Shown: positions 43,175-51,764 of the stretch, piece by piece | Position numbering within the stretch: position 1 is the stretch's first letter | Layout: every line of letters starts with the position of its first letter | NCBI RefSeq assembly: GCF_008001015.1 | Contig: NZ_CP042862.1 | Location: 558,001 to 622,000, forward strand | Length of the DNA stretch: 64,000 nucleotides | Direction of reading: 5' to 3' | Origin: Serinicoccus profundi | GTDB lineage: Bacteria; Actinomycetota; Actinomycetes; Actinomycetales; Dermatophilaceae | The notes under the pieces: model-generated | Told to the model about the DNA's origin: nothing | The model's input: the letters and a program-made list of their open reading frames with translations, nothing else | The model's database searches: none | Position numbers and translations under genes: made by a program

Positions 43175-44266
43175 TCACGAGATCACCCGGAGCTCGCCGG
43201 CGGACCGGGTGCTCACTGAGTCGGCGAAGTGACAGGCGGCGGTATGCCCCGAGGAGATCTCGTGCGGGGGCGGGGTCTCCTGGCAGGCCTCGACGGCCAA
43301 CGGGCACCGGGTGCGGAAGCGGCAGCCCGAGGGTGGGTCGATGGGGGAGGGCGGGTCCCCCTCGACGAGGGGCGCGGACCGCTGCTCCCCGCCATACCTC
43401 AGCTCGGGGGCGGCCGCGAGCAGCGACCGGGTGTAGGGGTGCGCGGTGCGGGTGTAGACCGGCTCGCAGTCACCGAGCTCGACCACCCGCCCGAGGTACA
43501 TCGTGGCGACCCGGTCGGCGATGTGCCGGACCACCTGGAGGTCGTGCGCGACGAAGACGTAGCTCAGCCCCAGCTCGGCCTGGAGGTCCTTGAGCAGGTT
43601 CACCACCTGGGCGCGGACCGAGACGTCGAGCGCCGAGACGGGCTCGTCGCAGACGAGCAGGCTCGGGTTGAGGGCGATGCCCCGGGCGATGCCGATGCGC
43701 TGCTGCTGCCCGCCGGAGAACTCGTGCGGGTAGCGCTGCGCGTGCTCGGGCCGCAGGCCGACCAGCTCGAGCAGCTCCTTGACCCGGCGCTCGTGCTGGG
43801 CGCGGGGCACGAGGTCGCGGTGGATGACCAGGGGCTCGGCGACGATCTGGCCGACGGTCTGGCGCGGGTCCAGCGCGCTGAACGGGTCCTGGAAGATCAG
43901 CTGGATGTGTCGCGCCATCTCCCGTCGCTCGGAGCGGGAGGCCGACGCCAGGTCGTGGCCGCGGAAGATCACCTGGCCCTCGGTGGGCCGCTCCAGCCCG
44001 GTCATCACCCGGGCCAGCGTCGACTTGCCGCATCCGGACTCGCCGATGACCCCGAGGGTCTCGCCACGCCGGACCGACAGATCGACCCCGTCCAGGGCCT
44101 GGACGACCCGTCGTGGCCCGAGGGGCAGCGGGCGGTGCACGGGGTAGTGCTTGGTCACGCCCTGCAGCCCGGTGCTCTCGCCGGCGTCGTCGAACGAGCA
44201 GGAGCTGGTGACCAGATCGACGGCGATCAGGGCACCCAACGTGCCGGTGCGGTGTGCGTGGGACAT
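43175..44266 (-). CDS. Peptide/nickel-type ABC transporter ATPase (DppF-like), orphan
   Basis: A 363-residue ATPase: Walker A GESGCGKSTLARVM, Q-loop IFQDPFSALDPRQTVG, signature FSGGQQQRIGIARG, Walker B LLVCDEPVSALD, and a C-terminal oligo/dipeptide domain with the cysteine pattern GCRFRTRCPLAVEACQ. The N-terminal about 35 residues (TGTLGALIAVDLVTSSCSFD) do not look like the family, whose members start close to GVTKHYPV, so a rearranged 5' end is possible. No DppB/C permease, DppD or binding protein is nearby, so it cannot act alone as an importer here. Confidence 0.85.
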   Translation of the reverse strand: MSHAHRTGTLGALIAVDLVTSSCSFDDAGESTGLQGVTKHYPVHRPLPLGPRRVVQALDGVDLSVRRGETLGVIGESGCGKSTLARVMTGLERPTEGQVIFRGHDLASASRSERREMARHIQLIFQDPFSALDPRQTVGQIVAEPLVIHRDLVPRAQHERRVKELLELVGLRPEHAQRYPHEFSGGQQQRIGIARGIALNPSLLVCDEPVSALDVSVRAQVVNLLKDLQAELGLSYVFVAHDLQVVRHIADRVATMYLGRVVELGDCEPVYTRTAHPYTRSLLAAAPELRYGGEQRSAPLVEGDPPSPIDPPSGCRFRTRCPLAVEACQETPPPHEISSGHTAACHFADSVSTRSAGELRVIS

Positions 44267-44337
44267 GCATCCTCCAGGACTGTCTGCCAGGGGCCGCGTC
44301 CTCCGGACGAGTTGAGACCCACCTCCGAGAGGACGCC

Positions 44338-44682
44338 ATGAGCACCGAAGCGATCGATCCGACCGTCCCGCCGAGCGGCACCGGCTGCGTGGAGTGCCTC
44401 GAGGGCGGCGGATGGTGGGTGCACCTGCGCCGCTGCGCCGCCTGCGGCCACGTCGGGTGCTGCGACAGCTCCCCGGCCCAGCACGCGACCGAGCACTCCA
44501 CGAGCGCCGGGCACCCGGTCGTGCAGAGCTTCGAGCCGGGGGAGGACTGGTTCTGGGACTACGAGAAGGCCACCGGGGTGCTGGGGCCGCAGCTCGCCGC
44601 CCCGACGAGCCGCCCGGAGGACCAGCCGGTGCCGGGCCCGGCCGGGTCGGTGCCCCCGAACTGGCGCTCCCAGCTGCACTGA
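44338..44682 (+). CDS. UBP-type zinc finger protein
   Basis: A 114-residue protein containing a ZnF-UBP module, as in ubiquitin-specific proteases but found alone in many bacteria. The ligands are TGCVECLEGGGWWVHLRRC, AACGHVGCCDSS, HATEHSTSAGHPV, followed by EPGEDWFWDYE. Function in bacteria is unknown; it probably binds a C-terminal peptide. It is divergent from the DppF gene and 54 nt upstream of an MFS gene. Confidence 0.9.
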   Translation: MSTEAIDPTVPPSGTGCVECLEGGGWWVHLRRCAACGHVGCCDSSPAQHATEHSTSAGHPVVQSFEPGEDWFWDYEKATGVLGPQLAAPTSRPEDQPVPGPAGSVPPNWRSQLH

Positions 44683-44724
44683 GCCCCGCGTCGGGACGGC
44701 GGACCGCATCACGGGCGCTGCTGC

Positions 44725-44730
44725 GATAGT
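44725..44730 (+). promoter_or_regulatory. -10 element of the MFS gene 44737-46005
   Basis: GATAGT ends 6 nt before the ATG, indicating a leaderless transcript separate from the zinc-finger gene. Confidence 0.45.
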
Positions 44731-44736
44731 GCTCGC

Positions 44737-46005
44737 ATGACGGATGCCGCCCCCGCGCCCGACACCACCGCGGTGCAGTCGCGCACCGTCCTGACCCTCA
44801 TGGGCAGCCAGACCCTCGGCGGGATCGGGGTGGCCAGCGGCATCGCCGTGGGCGCCATCGTCGCCGCCGACGTGAGCGGACGCGACGCGCTCTCGGGTCT
44901 CGCGACGACCACGCAGGTGCTGGGCGGGGCGCTGTTCACCATCCCGGTCGCCGCGCTCATGGGCCGCCATGGTCGTCGCCTCGGGCTCGCGACGGCCTAC
45001 CTCATCGGTGGCGTCGGCGCCGCGCTCGCGATCGCCGCCACGACCCTCGGTGCCTTCTGGCTGCTGCTCGTCGGCACCACGCTGTTCGGGGCCTCGACCA
45101 CCGCCAACAGCCAGGCGAGGTATGCCGCGACCGACCTCGCCGTGCCCGAGCGCCGCGGGCGGCAGCTGAGCTGGGTGGTGTGGGCCACGACCATCGGGTC
45201 GGTCCTCGGGCCCAACATGGTCGGCCCGGGCAGGGCGGTGGCGGAGGTGCTGGGGCTGCCACCGCTCGCAGGGGCGTGGGTCTTCTCCTTCCTCGGGTTC
45301 GTCCTCGCGGCCGTGCTGCTGCACGTGGCGCTGCGGCCCGACCCCTTGCTCACCGCCCGCCGACTCGCCGGCGTGGACACCGACGTGCCCGCCGGTCGGC
45401 AGGGCAACGTCGCCGACGGCCTGCGCCTCATCCGAGCCACCCCGACGGCACTCTGGGGCACCGCCGTGGTCACGGTCGGGCACGTCGTCATGGTCTCCGT
45501 CATGGTCATGACACCGCTGCACATGCGGCACGGGCAGGCCGAGATCGAGCTCATCGGGCTGGTCATCAGCCTGCACATCCTCGGGATGTACGGCCTGGCG
45601 CCCGTCACCGGTCAGCTCACAGACCGACTGGGGCCGCGCCCCGTCGCGCTCCTCGGGGTCGGACTCCTCGTGCTGGCCTGCGCGCTGGCCGCCCTCAGTC
45701 ACGACGGCTTCTCCGGCGGCCTCACGGTGGCGCTCTTCCTCCTCGGGCTGGGCTGGTCGTGCACCTTCGTCGCGGGCTCGGGGACCGTGGCGGGCTCGGT
45801 GCCGGTCGGCCAGCGGGCCTCCGTGCAGGGCGCTGCGGACCTGGTCATGGGCCTGACCGCGGCCCTCGGGGGCGCGCTCGCCGGGGTGGTCATGGACGTC
45901 TTCGGGTATGCCGTGCTGTGCGCGGTCGCGGCCCTCGCCGCGGTGACGCTCGCGGCATACACCCTGCTGCGGGAGGACCACGAACGACGCCCCGTCGGGG
46001 TGTAG
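44737..46005 (+). CDS. MFS transporter
   Basis: A 422-residue, 12-helix major facilitator. Visible features are LMGRHGRRLGLATAYLIGG (loop 2-3 motif A), GASTTANSQARYAATDLAVP and PVTGQLTDRLGPRPVALLGV (repeated motif in the second half). The substrate is unknown; no regulator is adjacent apart from the leaderless promoter. It is followed by the large helicase-like gene, which has its own -10 element. Confidence 0.9.
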   Translation: MTDAAPAPDTTAVQSRTVLTLMGSQTLGGIGVASGIAVGAIVAADVSGRDALSGLATTTQVLGGALFTIPVAALMGRHGRRLGLATAYLIGGVGAALAIAATTLGAFWLLLVGTTLFGASTTANSQARYAATDLAVPERRGRQLSWVVWATTIGSVLGPNMVGPGRAVAEVLGLPPLAGAWVFSFLGFVLAAVLLHVALRPDPLLTARRLAGVDTDVPAGRQGNVADGLRLIRATPTALWGTAVVTVGHVVMVSVMVMTPLHMRHGQAEIELIGLVISLHILGMYGLAPVTGQLTDRLGPRPVALLGVGLLVLACALAALSHDGFSGGLTVALFLLGLGWSCTFVAGSGTVAGSVPVGQRASVQGAADLVMGLTAALGGALAGVVMDVFGYAVLCAVAALAAVTLAAYTLLREDHERRPVGV

Positions 46006-46064
46006 ACCGCCGGACGAGAGCCGGGTGAGGTGTGGCGGAGGACGGCGAGGTGTCCGGGAGTCGT

Positions 46065-46070
46065 TAGCCT
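46065..46070 (+). promoter_or_regulatory. -10 element of the helicase-like gene
   Basis: TAGCCT ends 6 nt before GTG 46077. Confidence 0.5.
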
Positions 46071-46076
46071 GGGCCG

Positions 46077-49000
46077 GTGAGCTCGCTGCGTCCCCCCCAC
46101 ACCCTCGACGAGGCCCGCGTCGAGGCCGTCCAGCGCGCCCGGACGCGCTGGCGGCACGAGGTCGCCGAGCTCGGTGGGGCCAACACCCTGCTGTGGCACC
46201 GCACCTCCCTCACCGGGACCTTCGACCTCAACCTGGCGCACCCGGGGGGTGTCGCCAAGCTGCTGTCGGGGCGGCCGACCCCGTTGTCGGACCTCGTCCG
46301 GGAGCAGGTGGCCTTCACCGACGCCGCGCGCCGGCTCGGCGGCATCCGCGACAAGGTCACCGAGATGCGCCGCGAGCACGGCCTGGAGACGAGCTTCCTC
46401 GCGATCGGGCTGGCGACCTGGACCCTGCACCGCGTGCCGGTGCCGCCGAGGGCTCCCGTGCTGCTGCGCGCCTGCACGATCACGCCCACCGACGCCGCGC
46501 ACTCCGACTTCGTCCTCGAGCTGCACGAGGACGTCGTCTTCAACCCCGTGCTCGAGCACTACCTGCGCAGCGAGGCCCACCTGCAGCCCGACCCGGCGCT
46601 GCTCGCGGGGCTGTCCTCGCAGAGCCACGGCTTCGACCCACGGCTGACCTACCGTGCGCTGGAGGACATCTGCGTGGAGATGGCCGGCTTCGCCATCGGC
46701 CCGCAGATGGTCATCAGCACCTTCCCCTGGGCCAAGCTGCCGCTGGTCACGTCCTACACCGGCGACCCCGAGCCGCTGGCCGCCCACGACGTCGTCGCGG
46801 CGATGGCCGGCGCCGACGTGCAGCAGGAGGTGAGCGAGCCCGACCCGGAGCGCGCCGAGGACCCGGCCCGCGAGCTGAGCGCCCTGGACGCCGACGCCTC
46901 CCAGCGCCTCGTCGTCGACGAGGTGTCGCACGGCGGCAACATCGTCCTCGACACGCCCTCGGGGACCGGCGCCACGCAGACGATCGCCAACATCGTCGTC
47001 GGCGCGCTGTCCGAGGGGCGCACGGTCATGGTCTGCTCGGAGGACCGCGCGTCGCTGCAGGCGCTGCGCCGGCGCCTCGAGCACGTCGGCCTGGGTGATC
47101 TGTGCCTGCACCTGGCCGAGGACCCCGCGTCGATGCGCCGCACCCTGGCCGGCGTGCGGCATACCCTCGACCACCTGCCCGACGAGGAGGAGCCGGACCT
47201 CGGTCCCGACCCCCTGCCGGCGCGCGCCGACGCCCTCTCGGTGCTGCGGCGCGAGCAGGAGGTGCTGCACCGCGAGCACGCGCCCTGGGCGCTGACGCTG
47301 GCCCGGACCGAGGACGACCTGTCCGCACTCGCGACGCTGGATCAGCCGCCCGCCTCCCGGGTCCGGCTGCCCCTCGACGTCCTCACCGAGCTCACCGACG
47401 ACGAGCTCTCCGAGGTCACCGACGCGCTCATCGAGGCGGCCGACTGCGGCGCCTGGTCGGCGGCGCGCACCGAGGACCCGTGGTATGCCGCCCGCCTGGC
47501 CAGCGAGGACGACGCCGCCCGCGCGACCGAGATCGTGGGACGCCTCGTGGCGGGGGAGTTCAGCACCGCCCGCGAGCAGGCGGACGCCGTGTGCCGCGCC
47601 GCCGGTATGCCGGTGCCGGCCACCCTGGCGCAGTGGTCCCACCGGCTGGGCCTCATCGCCCGGGCGAGCGACACCCTCGACCACTTCTCGCCGGGGATCT
47701 ACGACGCCCCGCTCGACGACATGGTCGCCGCCACCGCCGACCGTGACGCCGTGGCGCAGCGCCCCGGAGCCGTCGCCCGCGCGCGGCTGCGCCGACAGGT
47801 CCGCCAGCAGCTGCGGCCCGGCACGCCCCCGCCGGACCTCGCGCACCGGGTCCGGATGGCCCGTGACGAGCGTCGCGAGTGGGAGGAGGTCGCGGGCAAG
47901 GCCGCTCGCCCCACGGCCCCGGAGGGCTGGGAGGAGGCGCTCACCGCGCACACCCCCCTCGGGGAGGACCTGGCCTGGTTGGAGCAGGTGCTGACCGGCA
48001 CCTCCGCCGGTCACGAGCTCTCCACCACCCATCTCGACACCGTGCTCGAGCGGCTCGTGCGCCTCGACGCGCGCTCGGAGCGCGCCGCCGTGGCGGCGCA
48101 GGCCCACCCCCTGCTCGCGCCGCTGCGCGAGCGCGGCCTCGGCGAGCTCGTCGACGACCTCGCCCGACGCGGCGTGCCCGCCGACCGGGTCGCCCCCGAG
48201 GTGCGCTTCGTGCACCGCAGCTCGGTGCTCGACCACCTGACCTCCGACGCGGTGCCGCAGCAGGTCGGTGGCGAGGCGGTCCGGGAGGCCGAACGCTCCT
48301 TCCGTGCCGCCGACCGCGCCCACCTGCACCGCAACGCGCTGCGGGCCCGCCGCGCCGCGCTGCGGCGACTGCGGCGCACCCTGGCCGGTCATGCCTCACA
48401 GCTCGGCGCCTGGCAGCGTGCGCTGGAGGCCAGCCGGGTGGGGGCGGTGGACTCACGCGACATCATCAGCCGAGCACCGGACGTCGTCCTCGCCGCGGCG
48501 CCGGTGATCCTCGCGAGCCCGCTCGCCGTCCCGGCCGTCCTGCCGCCGGACCTCACCGTCGACCTCGTCGTCATCGACCGCGCCGGCCGCACCACCACGG
48601 CCCGGTCGGCACCGGCCCTGGCCCGCGGGCGCCAGGTGCTCGTCGTCGGCGACAGCGGCGGCCCCGGGCCGCGTGACTTCTCCGTCGTCGCCGACCCCCG
48701 CGCCGATCCAATCCCGGACGGCACGGCGACGTCGTCCCTGCTGCGGGACGCCTCCGCGGTGCTCCCCGTCCGGCACCTGACGGTCCACTACCGCGCCCTC
48801 GACCAGGGCCTCGTCGCACCGCTGGCTCCGCTCATGCCCCGCCCGGTCCACTCCTTCCCGGGCGTCGAGCGTGGCCCTAGCGTGCGCGAGCACGTCGTCG
48901 TGGGACACGTGAGCGCGCAGGTCGAGGCTGCCGTGCGACTCGTCCTCCGGCACGCCCGCTCCGGCCCCGAGAGCCTTCTGCTGGTCACCGACGACGACGC

Positions 49001-49652
49001 GGGGGCCGAGGACGCCGGCATCGCGCTGCGCGAGGCCATGGGAGAAGGGCGACTGCCCGCCTCGCTCTCCGACGACGAGCAGGACAGCGAGGCCTTCCTC
49101 GTGTTGCCCGTCCACCGGGTCGCCGGGCATACGCGGGACCGCGTCGTCTGGCTGGGGTCGCCCGAGAGCGTCGCCCGACCCGAGAGCGCCGGGGCGGTGC
49201 TCGCTGCGGCGCGCCGCAGCGTGGACCTCGTCACCGCGACTCCCGTCGACAGCTGGCCCGACAGCCCCGACCACGGGGCGCACCTCGTGCGTCGCGCGCT
49301 CGTCGCGGATGTCGAGGAGCACGGGCACGGCTCGGCGGTCCTCGCCGAGCTCGTGCGCCGCCTGCGCTCGGAGGGCCTGGAGGTCAAGCAGGGTGTGGGC
49401 CACGGCCCGCACGCGATCGATCTCGCCGTGGTGGCCGAGGACGACGAGACGAGGTATGCCGTGGCCGTCGACGGTGACGTCCAGACCGGCGCGACGAGCC
49501 TGCCGGGCCGTGATGACGTGCGGCTCCGCCACGAGCAGCTCACCCGCATGGGCTGGGCGCCGGTCAAGGTCCGGACGACGGATGTGTTCACCGACCCGGC
49601 CCGCGAGGTCGCGCGGGTCCTGCACGCCCTGCGCGAGCAGCCGCGGCGCTGA
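46077..49652 (+). CDS. Large SF1 helicase/nuclease-like protein with degenerate catalytic motifs
   Basis: A 1191-residue protein built like AAA_11/AAA_12 superfamily 1 helicases with a C-terminal DUF559/Vsr-like nuclease domain, but its hallmarks are altered. Walker A reads DTPSGTGATQTIANIV, with Ala in place of the catalytic Lys (about residue 307). The motif II region reads VDLVVIDRAGR, with Arg where Glu is expected. The nuclease-like end (HAIDLAVVAEDDETRYAVAV, then DGD) lacks the usual Glu of ECDG. HYR of motif IV-like (HLTVHYRALDQG) is kept. The N-terminal 230 residues (about DUF4011-like) and the middle are helical. The ORF is intact and long, so it is under selection, perhaps as a non-catalytic DNA-binding protein. 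The downstream small gene appears coupled. Confidence 0.75.
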   Translation: MSSLRPPHTLDEARVEAVQRARTRWRHEVAELGGANTLLWHRTSLTGTFDLNLAHPGGVAKLLSGRPTPLSDLVREQVAFTDAARRLGGIRDKVTEMRREHGLETSFLAIGLATWTLHRVPVPPRAPVLLRACTITPTDAAHSDFVLELHEDVVFNPVLEHYLRSEAHLQPDPALLAGLSSQSHGFDPRLTYRALEDICVEMAGFAIGPQMVISTFPWAKLPLVTSYTGDPEPLAAHDVVAAMAGADVQQEVSEPDPERAEDPARELSALDADASQRLVVDEVSHGGNIVLDTPSGTGATQTIANIVVGALSEGRTVMVCSEDRASLQALRRRLEHVGLGDLCLHLAEDPASMRRTLAGVRHTLDHLPDEEEPDLGPDPLPARADALSVLRREQEVLHREHAPWALTLARTEDDLSALATLDQPPASRVRLPLDVLTELTDDELSEVTDALIEAADCGAWSAARTEDPWYAARLASEDDAARATEIVGRLVAGEFSTAREQADAVCRAAGMPVPATLAQWSHRLGLIARASDTLDHFSPGIYDAPLDDMVAATADRDAVAQRPGAVARARLRRQVRQQLRPGTPPPDLAHRVRMARDERREWEEVAGKAARPTAPEGWEEALTAHTPLGEDLAWLEQVLTGTSAGHELSTTHLDTVLERLVRLDARSERAAVAAQAHPLLAPLRERGLGELVDDLARRGVPADRVAPEVRFVHRSSVLDHLTSDAVPQQVGGEAVREAERSFRAADRAHLHRNALRARRAALRRLRRTLAGHASQLGAWQRALEASRVGAVDSRDIISRAPDVVLAAAPVILASPLAVPAVLPPDLTVDLVVIDRAGRTTTARSAPALARGRQVLVVGDSGGPGPRDFSVVADPRADPIPDGTATSSLLRDASAVLPVRHLTVHYRALDQGLVAPLAPLMPRPVHSFPGVERGPSVREHVVVGHVSAQVEAAVRLVLRHARSGPESLLLVTDDDAGAEDAGIALREAMGEGRLPASLSDDEQDSEAFLVLPVHRVAGHTRDRVVWLGSPESVARPESAGAVLAAARRSVDLVTATPVDSWPDSPDHGAHLVRRALVADVEEHGHGSAVLAELVRRLRSEGLEVKQGVGHGPHAIDLAVVAEDDETRYAVAVDGDVQTGATSLPGRDDVRLRHEQLTRMGWAPVKVRTTDVFTDPAREVARVLHALREQPRR

Positions 49653-49653
49653 C

Positions 49654-49914
49654 GTGGACGCGGCGAGCGGCGCGACCCACGGTGCGGGCAGCGACGCGGA
49701 GCAGACCGGTGGGCCGGGGGCGCAGGGCGCGGCGCCGGTGCGGCGGTCGACCCGCAGGCGGGTCGTGGCGCCGCCGACCAACCCCGCGGCGGACCAGTCG
49801 GATGACGTCCCTGCCCCGGCCCGTCGCGCCGGTGACCACCAGCGCCGCGCCCCGGTCCGGCTCGACCCACGGGACAGCTGGATCCTCGAGCAGCGCCCGC
49901 CCCACTGGGACTGA
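49654..49914 (+). CDS. Small basic protein downstream of the helicase-like gene
   Basis: An 86-residue, Arg-, Pro- and Ala-rich, probably disordered protein ending in the more ordered motif RDSWILEQRPPHWD. GTG 49654 lies 1 nt after the helicase-like stop, so translation is coupled. I recognise the PPHW ending as common in small actinobacterial proteins encoded after this helicase-like gene (recollection, not verified). It may be a partner that binds the large protein through its C-terminus. Confidence 0.65.
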   Translation: MDAASGATHGAGSDAEQTGGPGAQGAAPVRRSTRRRVVAPPTNPAADQSDDVPAPARRAGDHQRRAPVRLDPRDSWILEQRPPHWD

Positions 49915-49942
49915 GCGACCACCTCACGCACCGCACGACATA

Positions 49943-49976
49943 AGGACCCCGGCACGGTGATCCGTGCCGGGGTCCT
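49943..49976. terminator. Bidirectional terminator between convergent operons
   Basis: Perfect 15-bp arms AGGACCCCGGCACGG and CCGTGCCGGGGTCCT around TGAT. Confidence 0.85.
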
Positions 49977-50016
49977 GCTGCGTGCCGGCGGTGTCCCGCC
50001 GGGGTGTCACCTCAGG

Positions 50017-50424
50017 TCAGAGGGTGCCGTCCGCCCGCCGCTGCGCCAGCAGGTCGCGGATCTCGCGGAGGGTGGCCACCTCGTCGGTGACGGCGACCTC
50101 CTCGACGACCTTGTGGCGGTTGATGCGCTCGGTGACCTTGTTCATCGGGGCGACGATGACGAAGTACACGACGGCCGCGGTGAGCAGGAAGACGATGAGC
50201 GCGTTGATGATCGCCGCGAAGTCCATGTAGGTCGCGTCGTTGCCGCTGATGATGTGGAAGCCGAGGCCCGACGCCTCCGCGCCACCCACGGCGTTGAGCA
50301 GCGGGGTGATGACGCTGGAGACGATGGTGTCGACGACGGCGGCGAAGGCCGAGCCGATGACGACCGCGACGGCCAGCTCGACCACGTTGCCGCGCATGAT
50401 GAAGTCCTTGAAGCCGCTGAGCAT
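50017..50424 (-). CDS. mscL: Large-conductance mechanosensitive channel
   Basis: A 135-residue two-helix channel that opens under membrane tension to release osmolytes. The start is MLSGFKDFIMRGNVVELAVA, with the pore helix continuing VVIGSAFAAVVDTIVSSVIT. The second helix (IINALIVFLLTAAVVYFVIV) and the C-terminal bundle (DEVATLREIRDLLAQR) follow. AAGGAGGAG precedes the ATG. A promoter about 100 nt upstream gives it a structured leader. Confidence 0.97.
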   Translation of the reverse strand: MLSGFKDFIMRGNVVELAVAVVIGSAFAAVVDTIVSSVITPLLNAVGGAEASGLGFHIISGNDATYMDFAAIINALIVFLLTAAVVYFVIVAPMNKVTERINRHKVVEEVAVTDEVATLREIRDLLAQRRADGTL

Positions 50425-50473
50425 GGCTCCTCCTTTCTGTCCGCGCAGGGCAGGGGAGTATGCGCGGTGTGAT

Positions 50474-50528
50474 GGTTGGTTGTGGGCCCCTCGTCGTGCC
50501 GCTCCCCTGGGGCCAACCACGAAGTATA
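50474..50528 (-). promoter_or_regulatory. mscL promoter and structured leader
   Basis: On the minus strand, TATACT (50523-50528) is a strong -10. Just inside the predicted transcript, GGTTGGCCCC-type sequence can pair with GGGGCC and CCAACC about 35 nt later, forming an interrupted stem. The leader is about 95 nt long. No known riboswitch class is recognised. Confidence 0.4.
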
Positions 50529-50584
50529 GACACATCCGGGTGGGGGGTTCACCCCTTCGGGGGAGTCCGCCACGGTGAGGTGAC

Positions 50585-51226
50585 TCACCGGTCACCCTGT
50601 GGGGGGCGCACCGCCACGAGCATCGCGGCCCCGAGCGGGTCGGCACCGCGAGCGGCCGCGAGGCCCGCCGCGGTGTCCTCCTCGACCGCCAGCCACAGCC
50701 CCGGCTGGTCGCCGGTGCGGGCCTGCAGGACCAACGCCTGCCGGGCCACCACGGCGCCGTCGACCGGTGAGTGGACGTCCACCTCGTCGCCGGCGCCGGT
50801 GGCCTCGGCCACGGCCGCATCGGCCAGCGGCACGAAGACCGCCACGGCGTCGTCGACCCCCGCCAGCAGTCCGGAGGTCCGCAGGTCGGCCCTCGTGAGG
50901 GCCTCTCCCTGCTGCAGCGGCACGGCCAGGTGGGCGGAGCCGGTGGGGGCGGTCTCCAGGGCCCCGGCGGGCAGGGCGTCCGGGGGGAGGTGCCGCAGCT
51001 CGGTGTCGCCGGGTCCGAGGGGCGTCCCGACGGGCAGCAGCCGGGTCGCGACGACGACAGGGACGTCCTCGGGCCGGGGCTGGGAGAGCACGAGGTGCAG
51101 CCCACCGCCGACGACGACGGCGGCCAGGGCGGCGGCGAGCCAGCGTCGCACGGAGGCATGACTGAGCCGACGCACCGCGCGCGGACGCCGTCGGGGGCTG
51201 TCGGATCGTGGAGGAGGTCGTCTCAC
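50585..51226 (-). CDS. SAF-domain membrane-anchored protein (CpaB/FlgA-like)
   Basis: A 213-residue protein: Arg-rich cytoplasmic N-terminus, one helix (AAALAAVVVGGGLHLVLS, about residues 31-48), then a SAF domain (PVVVATRLLPVGTPLGPGDT, LAVPLQQGEALTRADLR). The fold is that of the pilus protein CpaB/RcpC and flagellar FlgA, but no pilus genes are nearby, so the role is unknown. The start is GTG 51226. It lies between mscL and the FmdB gene on the same strand, each with its own spacing. Confidence 0.85.
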   Translation of the reverse strand: MRRPPPRSDSPRRRPRAVRRLSHASVRRWLAAALAAVVVGGGLHLVLSQPRPEDVPVVVATRLLPVGTPLGPGDTELRHLPPDALPAGALETAPTGSAHLAVPLQQGEALTRADLRTSGLLAGVDDAVAVFVPLADAAVAEATGAGDEVDVHSPVDGAVVARQALVLQARTGDQPGLWLAVEEDTAAGLAAARGADPLGAAMLVAVRPPQGDR

Positions 51227-51267
51227 CCCACCGACGCTAGGGCCGGCGACCCCGGCTCAGCCAGGGC

Positions 51268-51717
51268 TCAGGAGGAGCCTGTGGAGGACGAGCCGGACCC
51301 GCGCGAGGATGTGGACGACGATGCGGAGCTGCCGGTGCCGCCCGTCGAGGTCGACCCGCTCGAGCCGGACCCACCCGAGCCGGACCCACCCGAGGTCGAG
51401 GTCCCGGAGGTGACGGAGCCCGAGGCCCCGGAGCCGCTCGAGCCGGAGCTCCCCGTGTCGGACCCGCCCTTGTCGCCGCCCGAGCCGGAGCCGCCGGAGC
51501 TGCCCGAGCCGCCCGAACCCCCCGAGGAGGAGCTGCCCGATCCCCGGGAGTCGGTGCGGTAGAAACCCGACCCCTTGAAGACGACCCCGACCGCGCTGAA
51601 GACCTTGCGCAGCCGACCCTCGCACTCGGGGCATACCGTCATCGCGTCGTCGGTGAAGGCCTGCTGGATGTCGAAGGCGTGACCGCAGTCCTTGCAGGCA
51701 TATGAATACGTGGGCAC
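51268..51717 (-). CDS. FmdB-family zinc ribbon protein with long Gly/Ser tail
   Basis: A 149-residue protein. Residues 1-45 are the FmdB zinc ribbon (PTYSYACKDCGHAFDIQQAF and MTVCPECEGRLRKVF, two CxxC pairs). Residues about 60-149 are almost pure Gly, Ser and Thr with scattered Asp, far longer than the serine-rich tails usual in this family. GTG 51717 was chosen because the domain begins VPTYSYAC. Its location next to the 5-formyl-THF cyclo-ligase region matches mycobacteria (Rv0991c), though here penicillin acylase intervenes. Confidence 0.88.
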   Translation of the reverse strand: MPTYSYACKDCGHAFDIQQAFTDDAMTVCPECEGRLRKVFSAVGVVFKGSGFYRTDSRGSGSSSSGGSGGSGSSGGSGSGGDKGGSDTGSSGSSGSGASGSVTSGTSTSGGSGSGGSGSSGSTSTGGTGSSASSSTSSRGSGSSSTGSS

Positions 51718-51764
51718 GAGGCCGGATTCTACGTCGCCTCCCACCCGGCCCGTGCACCGTCACC

